Shown: positions 1 to 5,428 of the stretch, in pieces
Layout: every line of letters begins with the position of its first letter
How positions within the stretch are numbered: the stretch's first letter is position 1
Assembly: GCA_044344495.1 (NCBI GenBank)
Contig: JBIJCW010000154.1
Span: 1 to 5,428 of the forward strand
Direction of reading: 5' to 3'
DNA: 5,428 bases
Source of the DNA: CAZDUS01 sp044344495
GTDB lineage: Bacteria > Verrucomicrobiota > Kiritimatiellia > CAIKKV01 > CAITUY01
Translations under genes and position numbers: made by a program
The notes under the pieces: generated by a model
The model's input: the letters and a program-made list of their open reading frames with translations, nothing else
Told to the model about the DNA's origin: nothing
Database searches by the model: none

Positions 1-178
1 CCAGAACCACAACCACCAGCACCCGCCCGACCACCGACGGAGCCGGCGACACCTCCGGCGCCTCAACAGGTTGCGTCACCGGTGCAGGCCGCGCCGGCTC
101 CTCTCGCGTCCACCGCTCCGGATCGCGAATCGCCCGTTGTTGTTGCGCCTTCTTCAATGCGTCGCTGATCGTACTCAT
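1..178 (-). CDS. GspB/ExeB-like membrane protein, N-terminal part (truncated by window edge)
   Basis: This reading frame starts at ATG 176-178 and runs off the left edge, leaving 59 residues. The N-terminus MSTISDALKKAQQQR is the short amphipathic opening typical of GspB/ExeB/PulB-like proteins, which in many bacteria begin with an S-x-I-x-x-A-L-K-K-A motif. A Pro/Glu/Ala-rich linker follows (about residues 19-48), then a strongly hydrophobic stretch VVGRVLVVVVL begins at about residue 49. That stretch is probably the start of a single inner-membrane helix, with the rest in the periplasm. The start codon overlaps the stop of the upstream ATPase gene (ATGA), so the two are probably translationally coupled. 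In Aeromonas, ExeA and ExeB form a complex that helps place the type II secretin in the envelope. The missing C-terminus prevents a firm family assignment; other small membrane proteins share this opening motif. Confidence 0.72.
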   Translation of the reverse strand, partial: MSTISDALKKAQQQRAIRDPERWTREEPARPAPVTQPVEAPEVSPAPSVVGRVLVVVVL

Positions 179-1011
179 GGTGCCTCACCGGTCACAGGCT
201 CACCCGCCACTCCCTCAAGTTCCTTGATGCATTGACGGACATTGTCGACATCAATGACAAACGCCTCTCTCACAAACCCCTTTAACAGGGCCCGGTCCAC
301 CAGAACGTTGATGAGCCTCGGAATGCCACGGGAGTAATCGCATATGGCGTCAATCGCCTTCTCTTCAAACAACAGATCGCCATTGGACCCCGCAACCTTC
401 AACCGGTGGCGGATGTAGCCTGCCACCTCCGCCCGCGACAAGGCTCTGACGTGAAACCGTACGGCTATGCGCTGCCGCAATTGCTCCAACCCGGGCGCAT
501 TCAACTTGTCCCGGAGTTGCGGCTGACCCACCAGCACAATCTGCAGCAATTTCTCCTTCTCGGTCTCCAGGTTGGACAGCATGCGCACGGTTTCAAGCGT
601 GGACGCACGCATGTTCTGCGCCTCGTCAATGATCAGCACCGCGTTGTTCCCCCGCGAAACCTGATCAAGCAGGAATTTGTTGATCGTCCGGATCAGCGCC
701 CCCTTGGTCCGCTTGCCAGGAGTAATGCCGAAATCGTCCGTAATCGCCTCCAGCAATTGCGTCTCCGGCAAAACGGAGTTGAGAATCAGGGCCACCTTCA
801 CGCTGGCATCCAGCCGGTTGATCAGCGCCCGGCACAACGTCGTCTTGCCCGACCCGATCTCCCCGGTGATCGCCAGGAACCCCTTCCTCTGCTCAATGCC
901 GTATCGCAGATGATCCAGAGCCTCCGTATGCGTCGGACTCAAATAAAGGAAACTCGGATCGCTGGTAACGTTGAACGGGTTCTCTCTTAAGTTGTAGAAG
1001 GCCAGATACAT
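175..1011 (-). CDS. ExeA/GspA-family AAA+ ATPase (short form)
   Basis: This 278-residue protein has the classic ExeA/GspA opening: MYLAFYNLRENPF, then SDPSFLYLSPTHTEAL (residues 17-32). Walker A is GEIGSGKTT (50-58) and Walker B is VLIIDEAQ (125-132). A sensor-1-like strand QIVLVGQPQLRDKL (157-170) is followed by LRQRI (178-182). The last third carries the GIPRLINVLVDRALL block (229-243) typical of this family. I chose ATG 1009-1011 over the in-frame TTG at 1018-1020 because family members begin at MYL, and because GGGGAG (minus strand of 1021-1026) lies 9 nt upstream of the ATG but directly abuts the TTG. Aeromonas ExeA is about twice as long and ends in a peptidoglycan-binding domain; this protein stops after the ATPase module. 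It is probably a cytoplasmic ATPase working with the coupled GspB-like protein in envelope assembly or secretion. Type II secretion, pilus or other roles cannot be separated from sequence alone. Confidence 0.9.
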   Translation of the reverse strand: MYLAFYNLRENPFNVTSDPSFLYLSPTHTEALDHLRYGIEQRKGFLAITGEIGSGKTTLCRALINRLDASVKVALILNSVLPETQLLEAITDDFGITPGKRTKGALIRTINKFLLDQVSRGNNAVLIIDEAQNMRASTLETVRMLSNLETEKEKLLQIVLVGQPQLRDKLNAPGLEQLRQRIAVRFHVRALSRAEVAGYIRHRLKVAGSNGDLLFEEKAIDAICDYSRGIPRLINVLVDRALLKGFVREAFVIDVDNVRQCIKELEGVAGEPVTGEAP

Positions 1012-1046
1012 CGCCCGCAACTCCCCATGTAAACCTTGCTGCGTCT

Positions 1047-1075
1047 TTTTTCACACACCCATCCAACCCTGTCAA
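1047..1075 (-). promoter_or_regulatory. Possible promoter of the ATPase gene
   Basis: The minus strand reads a perfect TTGACA (complement of 1070-1075), about 60 bp upstream of the ATPase start. The region 16-18 bp further on is A-rich (TGAAAA or GAAAAA, minus strand of 1047-1053) but matches the -10 consensus poorly (3 of 6). The -35 match and its position between a gene start and a divergent gene support a promoter. The weak -10 keeps confidence low. Confidence 0.28.
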
Positions 1076-1097
1076 CGCCCATTTACAATGACATTAT
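1069..1097 (+). promoter_or_regulatory. Possible promoter of the lacI-type/kinase operon
   Basis: CTGTCA (1069-1074, 4 of 6 to consensus) and CATTAT (1092-1097, 4 of 6) are separated by 17 bp. They would place the transcription start inside the palindrome at 1096-1113, a natural position for repressor binding. A competing candidate is TTGACC (1113-1118, 5 of 6) with CATCAT (1137-1142, 4 of 6) at 18-bp spacing, starting just after the palindrome. Neither is strong, and sigma-factor preferences of this organism are unknown. Confidence 0.28.
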
Positions 1098-1113
1098 CTC
1101 ACTCGATTGAGAT
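1096..1113. promoter_or_regulatory. Palindromic LacI-family operator candidate
   Basis: The sequence ATCTCACTCGATTGAGAT is an 18-bp inverted repeat with one mismatched pair (1102/1107) and an even centre on CG (1104/1105). LacI/GalR-family operators are typically 14-20 bp palindromes with a central CG. The site lies 66 bp upstream of the LacI-family start, in the divergent intergenic region, and touches or overlaps both candidate plus-strand promoters. Autoregulation by the adjacent repressor is the simplest reading. I found no second copy elsewhere in the window. Confidence 0.55.
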
Positions 1114-1179
1114 TGACCGAGCCGCGTTCCCGATGCCATCATGCAGCGTCATTAAAGAACGGATGGAATCGGAGTGGCC

Positions 1180-2175
1180 ATGGTGACTCAGAAGGATATC
1201 GCCAGGAAACTGGGCGTCTCGGTGACGCTCGTTTCACGCGTCTTGGCAGGCAAGGCTCACCTCATCGGTGCCGCCTCTGCCACAGCGGAATCCATCCGGA
1301 ATACCGCCCAAGCCATGGGCTATGTGCCAAACGCCACCGCCTGCGTACTCAAGGGCGCCCCCAGTCGCACCCTTGGCGTCGTCGTCTATGACTTCGAGGA
1401 TCCCTTTCTCGGCGCCATCACCGGCGCCTTGCACCGCCTCGCCCACGCCCGTGACTATACCCTCGTCCTCGTCGGCTTTGAACAACGCCTTGTCGACACC
1501 CAGGCGCTCCGCATCCTTTCCAAGCACGCCATTAACGGCCTGATCGTCGTCGGCAGCGGATCGAACGACGAGTGGCTCGAAGTGTTCCGTGCCCGCCCGA
1601 TACGAATGGCACGGATCGGTTCGGGGCCAACCGCCAACCAGGTCGCCGTCGCCGTCGACAATGCCGACGGCATGGAAAAACTGCTCGACCACCTCCGCCA
1701 CCAGGGGCACCTTAGTGCCGGCTTCATCGGCGGCTCACATCCCGCCCATCAGGAACGGTTTGCCCACTTCATCTCTATCGCCGCCCGTCTCGGCATCACA
1801 ACCCGCCCGGAATGGCAAATCACCCTGGCGGATCCATCCACCCTGACAGGCTACAACGCCACCCGGGACCTGGTCTCCCGCCATCGGCACACACTACCCC
1901 GCGCTATCCTCGCCGCCAGCGATGCCATCGCTATGGGCGTTCTCCGGGCCGCCCAGGAACACCACCTCCGGGTCCCGGACGAAATCGCCGTCACCGGTTT
2001 CGACGGCATCCCCGTTGCCGACATGATCACCCCCGCCCTGACCACCATCCGGCAACCGCTGCAGTCCATGACGCAAACCGCCTTCGAATGGGCCACCGGT
2101 GAGGCGACCAACACCAACATCAAAGGACCCGTCGTCTTGCTGAAAGGCGAACTGGCCATCCGTGAATCAACGTAA
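1180..2175 (+). CDS. LacI/GalR-family transcriptional regulator
   Basis: This 331-residue protein has full LacI/GalR architecture. The N-terminal helix-turn-helix (residues 3-22, VTQKDIARKLGVSVTLVSRV) is followed by the third helix ending in GYVPN (47-51). The hinge helix is NATACVLKG (51-59), with L57 at the position of the minor-groove-inserting leucine. The periplasmic-binding-protein-like effector domain starts at RTLGVVVYDFEDPF (63-76) and includes AASDAIAMGVL (245-255) and the signature PDEIAVTGFDGIP (266-278), then TTIRQPL (288-294). I chose ATG 1180: GGAG at 1171-1174 sits 5 nt upstream, and an in-frame GTG at 1174 would overlap that ribosome-binding site. The loop between helices 2 and 3 (about 24-38) is some three residues longer than in E. 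coli LacI, a variant seen in part of the family. It probably represses its own operon through 1096-1113. The effector is unknown; a sugar or sugar acid from the kinase pathway is a reasonable guess. Confidence 0.95.
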   Translation: MVTQKDIARKLGVSVTLVSRVLAGKAHLIGAASATAESIRNTAQAMGYVPNATACVLKGAPSRTLGVVVYDFEDPFLGAITGALHRLAHARDYTLVLVGFEQRLVDTQALRILSKHAINGLIVVGSGSNDEWLEVFRARPIRMARIGSGPTANQVAVAVDNADGMEKLLDHLRHQGHLSAGFIGGSHPAHQERFAHFISIAARLGITTRPEWQITLADPSTLTGYNATRDLVSRHRHTLPRAILAASDAIAMGVLRAAQEHHLRVPDEIAVTGFDGIPVADMITPALTTIRQPLQSMTQTAFEWATGEATNTNIKGPVVLLKGELAIREST

Positions 2176-2211
2176 AGAAAACTTGAACCAGAACAACTCA
2201 ACAGGAAGGAC

Positions 2212-3303
2212 ATGGAGAACACAATGAAGATCCCCGAACTGAAGAAGGATGGACTCGACCTGCTATCGCTTGGCGCCTTGGTACACCGTCTCGACCCCGG
2301 CATCATTCCATTCCGCAAGGCTCGGAATTTCGACGTGTGGATCAGCGGCGGCGAGTATAACGTCGCGGCCAACCTGTCGGATTGTTTCCGCCGTCGAACG
2401 GGTATTGCCACCGCCATGGTCAACTACCCGCTCGGCGATCTGATCGCCGACGGCGTGCGCGCCACCGGCGTCAAACCCTTCTACAAGATGTTCGAACATG
2501 ATGGCGTCACCGGTCCGAACATGGCCACCGTCTATAGCGACCGCGGCCAGGGAGTCCGGGCCCCTGTGGTGTTCTATAACCGTGGTTATGAAGCCGCTGG
2601 CCTGCTGAAACCGGGCGATTTCGACTGGAAGACCATCTTCGGATCGGGCGTCCGCTGGTTCCACTCGGGCGGCATATTCGCTTCCCTTTCGGAAACCACC
2701 CCTGAAGTCATCATCGAGGGCATGCAGGCCGCCAAGGCGGCAGGCGCCATCGTCTCCTTCGATCTGAATTTCCGCGCCAAACTTTGGAAGCGCCTCGGCG
2801 GATCCGCCCGCGCCCAGCAGGTCCTCCGCAAAATCGTCACCAACGTCGATGTGCTCGTGGGTAACGAGGAGGACCTCCAACTCGGCCTCGGCATCCGCGG
2901 CCCTGAAGTGGCCGCCTCGCAATCCAAACTCGATCCGGCCGCCTTCTTCGGCATGATGAAAAACGTCACCGCCGAGTTTCCGAACGTCAAGGTTGTCGCC
3001 ACCACCCTGCGCGAGGTGCACTCCACCAACCGCCACTCCTGGGGCGCCGTCCTCTGGATCGAAGGCCAGACCTTCGTCAGCCCAACCTGTGAACTCGACG
3101 TGGTCTGCCGTATCGGAGGCGGCGACGGTTTCGCTGGCGGCCTCTTCCACGGTCTGCTGGCCGGATTGGCCCCTGAACAGGCACTCCGCCTGGGATGGGC
3201 CCATGGCGCCATGCTGACCACCACCCCGGGCGATACCAGCATGGTAACCCTCGAACAGGTGCAGTCGTTCGCCGAAGGCGGCTCCGCCCGCGTTCAGCGT
3301 TAG
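2212..3303 (+). CDS. PfkB-family sugar kinase, 2-keto-3-deoxygluconate kinase-like
   Basis: This 363-residue ribokinase/PfkB-family protein most resembles 2-keto-3-deoxygluconate (KDG) kinases, which use ATP to form KDPG in the cytoplasm. Visible features are the substrate-side GG motif in SGGEYNVAANLS (45-56), FDLNFRAKLW (183-192), VLVGNEEDL (214-222, the NxxE region) and the C-terminal anion-hole/catalytic motif RIGGGDGFAGGLFHG (300-314), with D305 as the expected catalytic base. The Asp usually found as D-R-x-G-x-G-D or D-T-x-G-A-G-D is Cys299 here. The length is slightly above the usual 310-340. The gene begins 36 bp after the LacI-family stop, so the two are probably one operon. An alternative start at ATG 2224, four codons in, has GGAG 6 nt upstream; the 2212 ATG has AGGA 5 nt upstream. 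Both are plausible. The natural substrate could instead be 2-keto-3-deoxygalactonate or another sugar; motifs do not settle this. Confidence 0.88.
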   Translation: MENTMKIPELKKDGLDLLSLGALVHRLDPGIIPFRKARNFDVWISGGEYNVAANLSDCFRRRTGIATAMVNYPLGDLIADGVRATGVKPFYKMFEHDGVTGPNMATVYSDRGQGVRAPVVFYNRGYEAAGLLKPGDFDWKTIFGSGVRWFHSGGIFASLSETTPEVIIEGMQAAKAAGAIVSFDLNFRAKLWKRLGGSARAQQVLRKIVTNVDVLVGNEEDLQLGLGIRGPEVAASQSKLDPAAFFGMMKNVTAEFPNVKVVATTLREVHSTNRHSWGAVLWIEGQTFVSPTCELDVVCRIGGGDGFAGGLFHGLLAGLAPEQALRLGWAHGAMLTTTPGDTSMVTLEQVQSFAEGGSARVQR

Positions 3304-3317
3304 TTCAAACCCAAGAC

Positions 3318-3349
3318 CGACAGCCGCCGTCCTCAGCGGCTGTCGTTTT
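3318..3349 (+). terminator. Rho-independent terminator of the lacI-type/kinase operon
   Basis: A perfect 10-bp GC-rich stem (3318-3327 CGACAGCCGC with 3336-3345 GCGGCTGTCG) encloses an 8-nt loop and is followed directly by TTTT (3346-3349). It starts 15 bp after the kinase stop codon. The geometry is classic for intrinsic termination on the plus strand. On the minus strand the following bases are only mildly T-rich, so function in both directions is less likely. Confidence 0.87.
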
Positions 3350-3372
3350 CTGATCCTCCAAGGCATGATGGC

Positions 3373-3424
3373 GGACCTGAGAATAAGCCTGATGCAGAAT
3401 CAGGTTAATTCTGGATGAAGGTCC
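3373..3424. other. Imperfect extended hairpin in the convergent intergenic region
   Basis: An inner stem pairs AGCCTGAT (3386-3393) with ATCAGGTT (3399-3406, one G-T pair) around a 5-nt loop. It continues past one A-A mismatch to GAAT (3381-3384) with ATTC (3408-3411). After an asymmetric internal loop (2 versus 7 nt), GGACCT (3373-3378) pairs with AGGTCC (3419-3424). There is no T-run on either side, so it is not a classic terminator. It could be an extragenic palindrome, an mRNA 3' structure, or chance. Confidence 0.4.
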
Positions 3425-3486
3425 AATAACTGAACATCGCACATCGAAGGAGGGTGCAAGATCTCTCAACTTCGCCCTTCAATGTT

Positions 3487-3538
3487 GCCCTCAGATCCCC
3501 GATCCCCGCGGCCTCTTATCGCGGGTAAGGATCAGGGC
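3487..3538 (-). terminator. Hairpin just after the reductase stop; possible terminator or 3' stabiliser
   Basis: GCCCT-CA-GATCC (3487-3498) pairs with GGATCAGGGC (3529-3538), leaving a 2-nt bulge. Inside this, CCCGCG (3505-3510) pairs with CGCGGG (3520-3525) around a 9-nt loop, separated from the outer stem by a 6/3 internal loop. About 16 base pairs form in total. The structure begins 3 nt beyond the TAG stop of the minus-strand reductase gene. No T-tract follows on the minus strand, so it may terminate weakly or protect the mRNA 3' end. Confidence 0.45.
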
Positions 3539-3541
3539 GGT

Positions 3542-4660
3542 CTAGGCCGTCAGCGCCGCTGAGGCTTCCTTGAGTTGATCACGGATGTGCAGGTGTTGCG
3601 GGCATTTGGTCTCGCAAACGCCGCAGTCCGTGCAGGCATCCGCTTTCTTGCCCGGATCCCACGACCCCGCGCCGATGCCGGCGTAGCCCTGTTTGGCGCT
3701 CGCCCACAAGTCATACACCCGGCCGCTGTTGTAGCACTCGAAGATGCGGGGAATCGCCACGCCCTGCGGACACGGCATGCAGTAGTTGCAACCGGTGCAG
3801 TAGAGGTTGGCCATCTTCTTGAGGCGCTCCAGATGCGTTGCGATCGCCTGTTTATCCGCGTCCGTCAGCGAAACAGAGTCGGCGCAGATCCGGACGTTCT
3901 CCTCGACCATGGGGAGGGTGCTCATGCCCGAAAGCGCAACGGTGACGCCCGGATTCGACAGGACGAATCGCAACGCCAGTTCCGGCACCCGTTCGATTCC
4001 GGGGACGAGTCCACCCAGGATCGAACTGGCGTCGCCCAGCCGTCCACCCGCAACCGGCCCCATGGCCACCACGCCGATTCCGGCCGCGTGCGCGGCGGCA
4101 ATCCCCTCCTCCAACTGCCGGTCGAGCAGGTTGTACTGGAGGGTGATGACCGAGGGATAGCCGGTGGCAACCAGTTTCAGGAGGCTTTCGTTATTGTCAT
4201 GAAACGAGCAGCAGATGTGCTTGATCAACCCTTGCGCCTGCGCCTTGCGCATCCACTTGGAGAGGCGGGGCTCCACCTTCTCCGTGTAAGCGCCCCAGTT
4301 GATGCCATGGTGATTGTAAATATCGATGCAGGAAACCTGGAGCCGCTCCAGGCTCTGTTCGAGCAGCCTCCACCAGGTTTTCTCGTCTTCTCCGTAGTCA
4401 TGATTCTTCGTGGAGAGAACAATGCGATCGCGCCAACCCTTGAGCGCTTCGCCCACGACGCGCTGGCTGTCTTCATTGCAGTAGCCCACGGCCGTGTCGA
4501 TGTACGTCACCCCCGCCTCAAAGGCGCGGTGGATCATCGGGATCGCCAGAGCCCGGTCAATCCGGGCATCGGCGCCCTGACCGACCATCGGCAATCGCAT
4601 GGCGCCAAATCCCAGTTGAGACACCCTCAATCCCGTCCTGCCCAGTGTACGATAAATCAT
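3542..4660 (-). CDS. Aldo/keto reductase with C-terminal 4Fe-4S ferredoxin domain
   Basis: This 372-residue protein fuses an aldo/keto reductase TIM barrel (about 1-280) to a C-terminal ferredoxin-like domain. The barrel opens with MIYRTLGRTGLRVSQLGFG. The expected catalytic tetrad is visible: D55 and Y60 in YIDTAVGY, K85 in STKN, and H118 (or H117) in YNHHG. The tail has two cysteine clusters, C288/C291/C294/C297 (CTGCNYCMPCP) and C343/C346/C349/C353 (CTDCGVCETKCP), matching two 4Fe-4S sites. This architecture is a known family of oxidoreductases, common in anaerobes, whose physiological substrates are mostly undefined. The start ATG 4658-4660 overlaps the stop of the upstream GH42 gene (ATGA), and AAGGGA lies 4 nt before it, so the pair is probably co-translated. 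A role on a sugar or sugar acid released by the glycosidase is inferred from context. The long opposite-strand frame is non-coding in my reading. Confidence 0.93.
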   Translation of the reverse strand: MIYRTLGRTGLRVSQLGFGAMRLPMVGQGADARIDRALAIPMIHRAFEAGVTYIDTAVGYCNEDSQRVVGEALKGWRDRIVLSTKNHDYGEDEKTWWRLLEQSLERLQVSCIDIYNHHGINWGAYTEKVEPRLSKWMRKAQAQGLIKHICCSFHDNNESLLKLVATGYPSVITLQYNLLDRQLEEGIAAAHAAGIGVVAMGPVAGGRLGDASSILGGLVPGIERVPELALRFVLSNPGVTVALSGMSTLPMVEENVRICADSVSLTDADKQAIATHLERLKKMANLYCTGCNYCMPCPQGVAIPRIFECYNSGRVYDLWASAKQGYAGIGAGSWDPGKKADACTDCGVCETKCPQHLHIRDQLKEASAALTA

Positions 4661-5428
4661 GGGGTCCCTTTTCTGTCTCTTCCCAACCGGCGTCCGGCGG
4701 TTGATTCTTCTTCGTTCATCAGAACAGTGCTGCCGTAACCCGGCAGGCGCAGGCGTTCACCAACGGACTTGCCGGTGATCATGTCGCGGCGGCGGCCTTT
4801 TCCCAGCAACACGGTCTGCGCGGTCCGCCGGAAGTTCAGTGCAAATGTCCATGTGGTCTCGCCATCCGTCCGGGTCCGGAGCAAAACGCCTTTCGGAATC
4901 TTGCCGCGCACCGCCGACCGGATGCCGAGTTTCGAAACCAGCGGGCCGTAGACCGCGTCGAGGAAGTCTTCATCGGTTTTGGCTCCGATATACACGGCCC
5001 TGCCCTTACCGTGCCGGTTCACCGTAACCGCCGGGGCGTTCTTATAGAACTGACCACCGTAGGTGGCCGCCACTTCGGCGCCTTCGGCATGGATGAGATC
5101 GCAAAACGTGTGCGCCTTGAACGCGCCCTTCAGACCGAGGCTGTTGCCGACGCGCGCCTTGACGGCCTGGACATCCTTCTCGGTCAAATGGTCGATCTCC
5201 TCGGCCCAAATACCGAACACCTCGCGAAGTCCCGCTCCCGGCCAGCCGCCCCTGTGGCAGTGGTTGGTATCGCCCACCACCGCCGATAGATACGTCATGA
5301 CCAGGGTTCCGCCGTTCTCGACAAAGGCCCGCAGACGCGCGGCCATGCCGTCGTTCACCAGATACAACATCGGCGCGACCACCAGTTTGTAACGGCTCAG
5401 ATCCTCATCCGGCCGGATGACGTCCACG
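4657..5428 (-). CDS. GH42 beta-galactosidase, C-terminal part (truncated by window edge)
   Basis: The last 256 residues of the protein are present; the gene continues beyond the right edge. The GTG at 5425-5427 is best read as an internal valine of VDVIRPDEDLSRYKLVVAPM, not a start. This block and the following LRAFVENGGTLVMTYLSAVV and TNHCHRGGWPGAGLREVFGI (window residues 54-73) are characteristic of the GH42 trimerisation domain (about 1-165). That domain is an alpha/beta fold resembling glutamine amidotransferases but lacking their catalysis. YGGQFYKNAPAVTVNRHGKG (123-142) leads to the end of that domain, and a beta-rich C-terminal domain follows (about 168-239, with WTFALNF and DMITGK). 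The catalytic barrel with its two glutamates lies outside the window, so activity cannot be confirmed. GH42 enzymes usually cleave terminal beta-galactosides from oligosaccharides, often from plant or algal galactans; some members have other specificities. The gene overlaps the aldo/keto reductase by 4 nt. Confidence 0.9.
   Translation of the reverse strand, partial: VDVIRPDEDLSRYKLVVAPMLYLVNDGMAARLRAFVENGGTLVMTYLSAVVGDTNHCHRGGWPGAGLREVFGIWAEEIDHLTEKDVQAVKARVGNSLGLKGAFKAHTFCDLIHAEGAEVAATYGGQFYKNAPAVTVNRHGKGRAVYIGAKTDEDFLDAVYGPLVSKLGIRSAVRGKIPKGVLLRTRTDGETTWTFALNFRRTAQTVLLGKGRRRDMITGKSVGERLRLPGYGSTVLMNEEESTAGRRLGRDRKGTP

Noticed and set aside
1851..2423. 190-codon minus-strand frame across the end of the LacI-family gene and the start of the kinase gene
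   Set aside because: It overlaps two well-supported genes on the other strand and has no domain-like pattern.
2263..3366. 367-codon minus-strand open frame across the kinase gene
   Set aside because: It lies opposite a well-supported PfkB kinase, has a low-complexity Gly/Ala/Asp/Glu-rich translation, no known motif, and would run through the plus-strand terminator hairpin.
3447..3484. Perfect Shine-Dalgarno-like AAGGAGGG with possible small frames (GTG 3454, ATG 3482)
   Set aside because: The GTG overlaps the purine run and the ATG is 27 nt away. Both frames end within about 26 codons and show no coding character.
3494..3507. Tandem GATCCCC duplicated twice, and ACATCG repeated at 3434 and 3441
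   Set aside because: These are very short direct repeats, expected by chance, with no further copies to suggest an array.
3575..4738. 387-codon plus-strand open frame, longer than the reductase gene opposite it
   Set aside because: It is antisense to a protein with a clear catalytic tetrad and two Fe-S motifs. Its translation shows no recognisable domain and is rich in residues expected from antisense GC-rich codons.
5425..5427. GTG as the start of the GH42 gene
   Set aside because: The following residues match the interior of the GH42 trimerisation domain, and the catalytic barrel must lie upstream. The codon is an internal Val at the window edge.
1..5428. CRISPR array, transposon ends, phage genes, tRNA or rRNA
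   Set aside because: I found no regularly spaced repeats, transposase or integrase motifs, or RNA gene signatures on reading the window.

Overview
This window comes from a GC-rich bacterium, probably a free-living or gut polysaccharide degrader. It combines a GH42-type beta-galactosidase, an aldo/keto reductase with a C-terminal ferredoxin domain, a LacI regulator, a PfkB sugar kinase and an ExeA/GspB-like pair. This set fits the PVC superphylum (Kiritimatiellota, Lentisphaerota or Verrucomicrobiota). That placement is a weak inference from gene content only; no rRNA or marker gene is present.

Layout: (1) 1-1011, minus strand: an ExeA/GspA-type AAA+ ATPase followed, with an ATGA overlap, by the N-terminus of a GspB-like membrane protein cut by the window edge. 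(2) 1012-1179: a divergent intergenic region with an 18-bp near-perfect palindrome centred on CG, a good LacI-family operator candidate, plus weak promoter-like elements on both strands. (3) 1180-3303, plus strand: a LacI-family repressor and, 36 bp later, a PfkB-family kinase closest to 2-keto-3-deoxygluconate (KDG) kinases, closed by a clear intrinsic terminator at 3318-3349. (4) 3304-3541: a convergent intergenic region with two further imperfect hairpins. (5) 3542-5428, minus strand: the C-terminal 256 residues of a GH42 beta-galactosidase, translationally coupled by another ATGA overlap to a 4Fe-4S aldo/keto reductase.

Working model (inference): the GH42 enzyme releases galactose or related sugars from oligosaccharides, the reductase interconverts carbonyl and alcohol groups on a sugar or derivative, and the kinase phosphorylates a 2-keto-3-deoxy sugar acid. 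The LacI protein probably controls its own operon and possibly the sugar operon facing it. The secretion-type pair at the left looks functionally unrelated. I see no mobile element, CRISPR array, tRNA or rRNA. The window is mostly ordinary catabolic and secretion genes. The points most worth checking are the operator palindrome, the Asp-to-Cys change in the kinase active-site motif, and the hairpins between the convergent operons.
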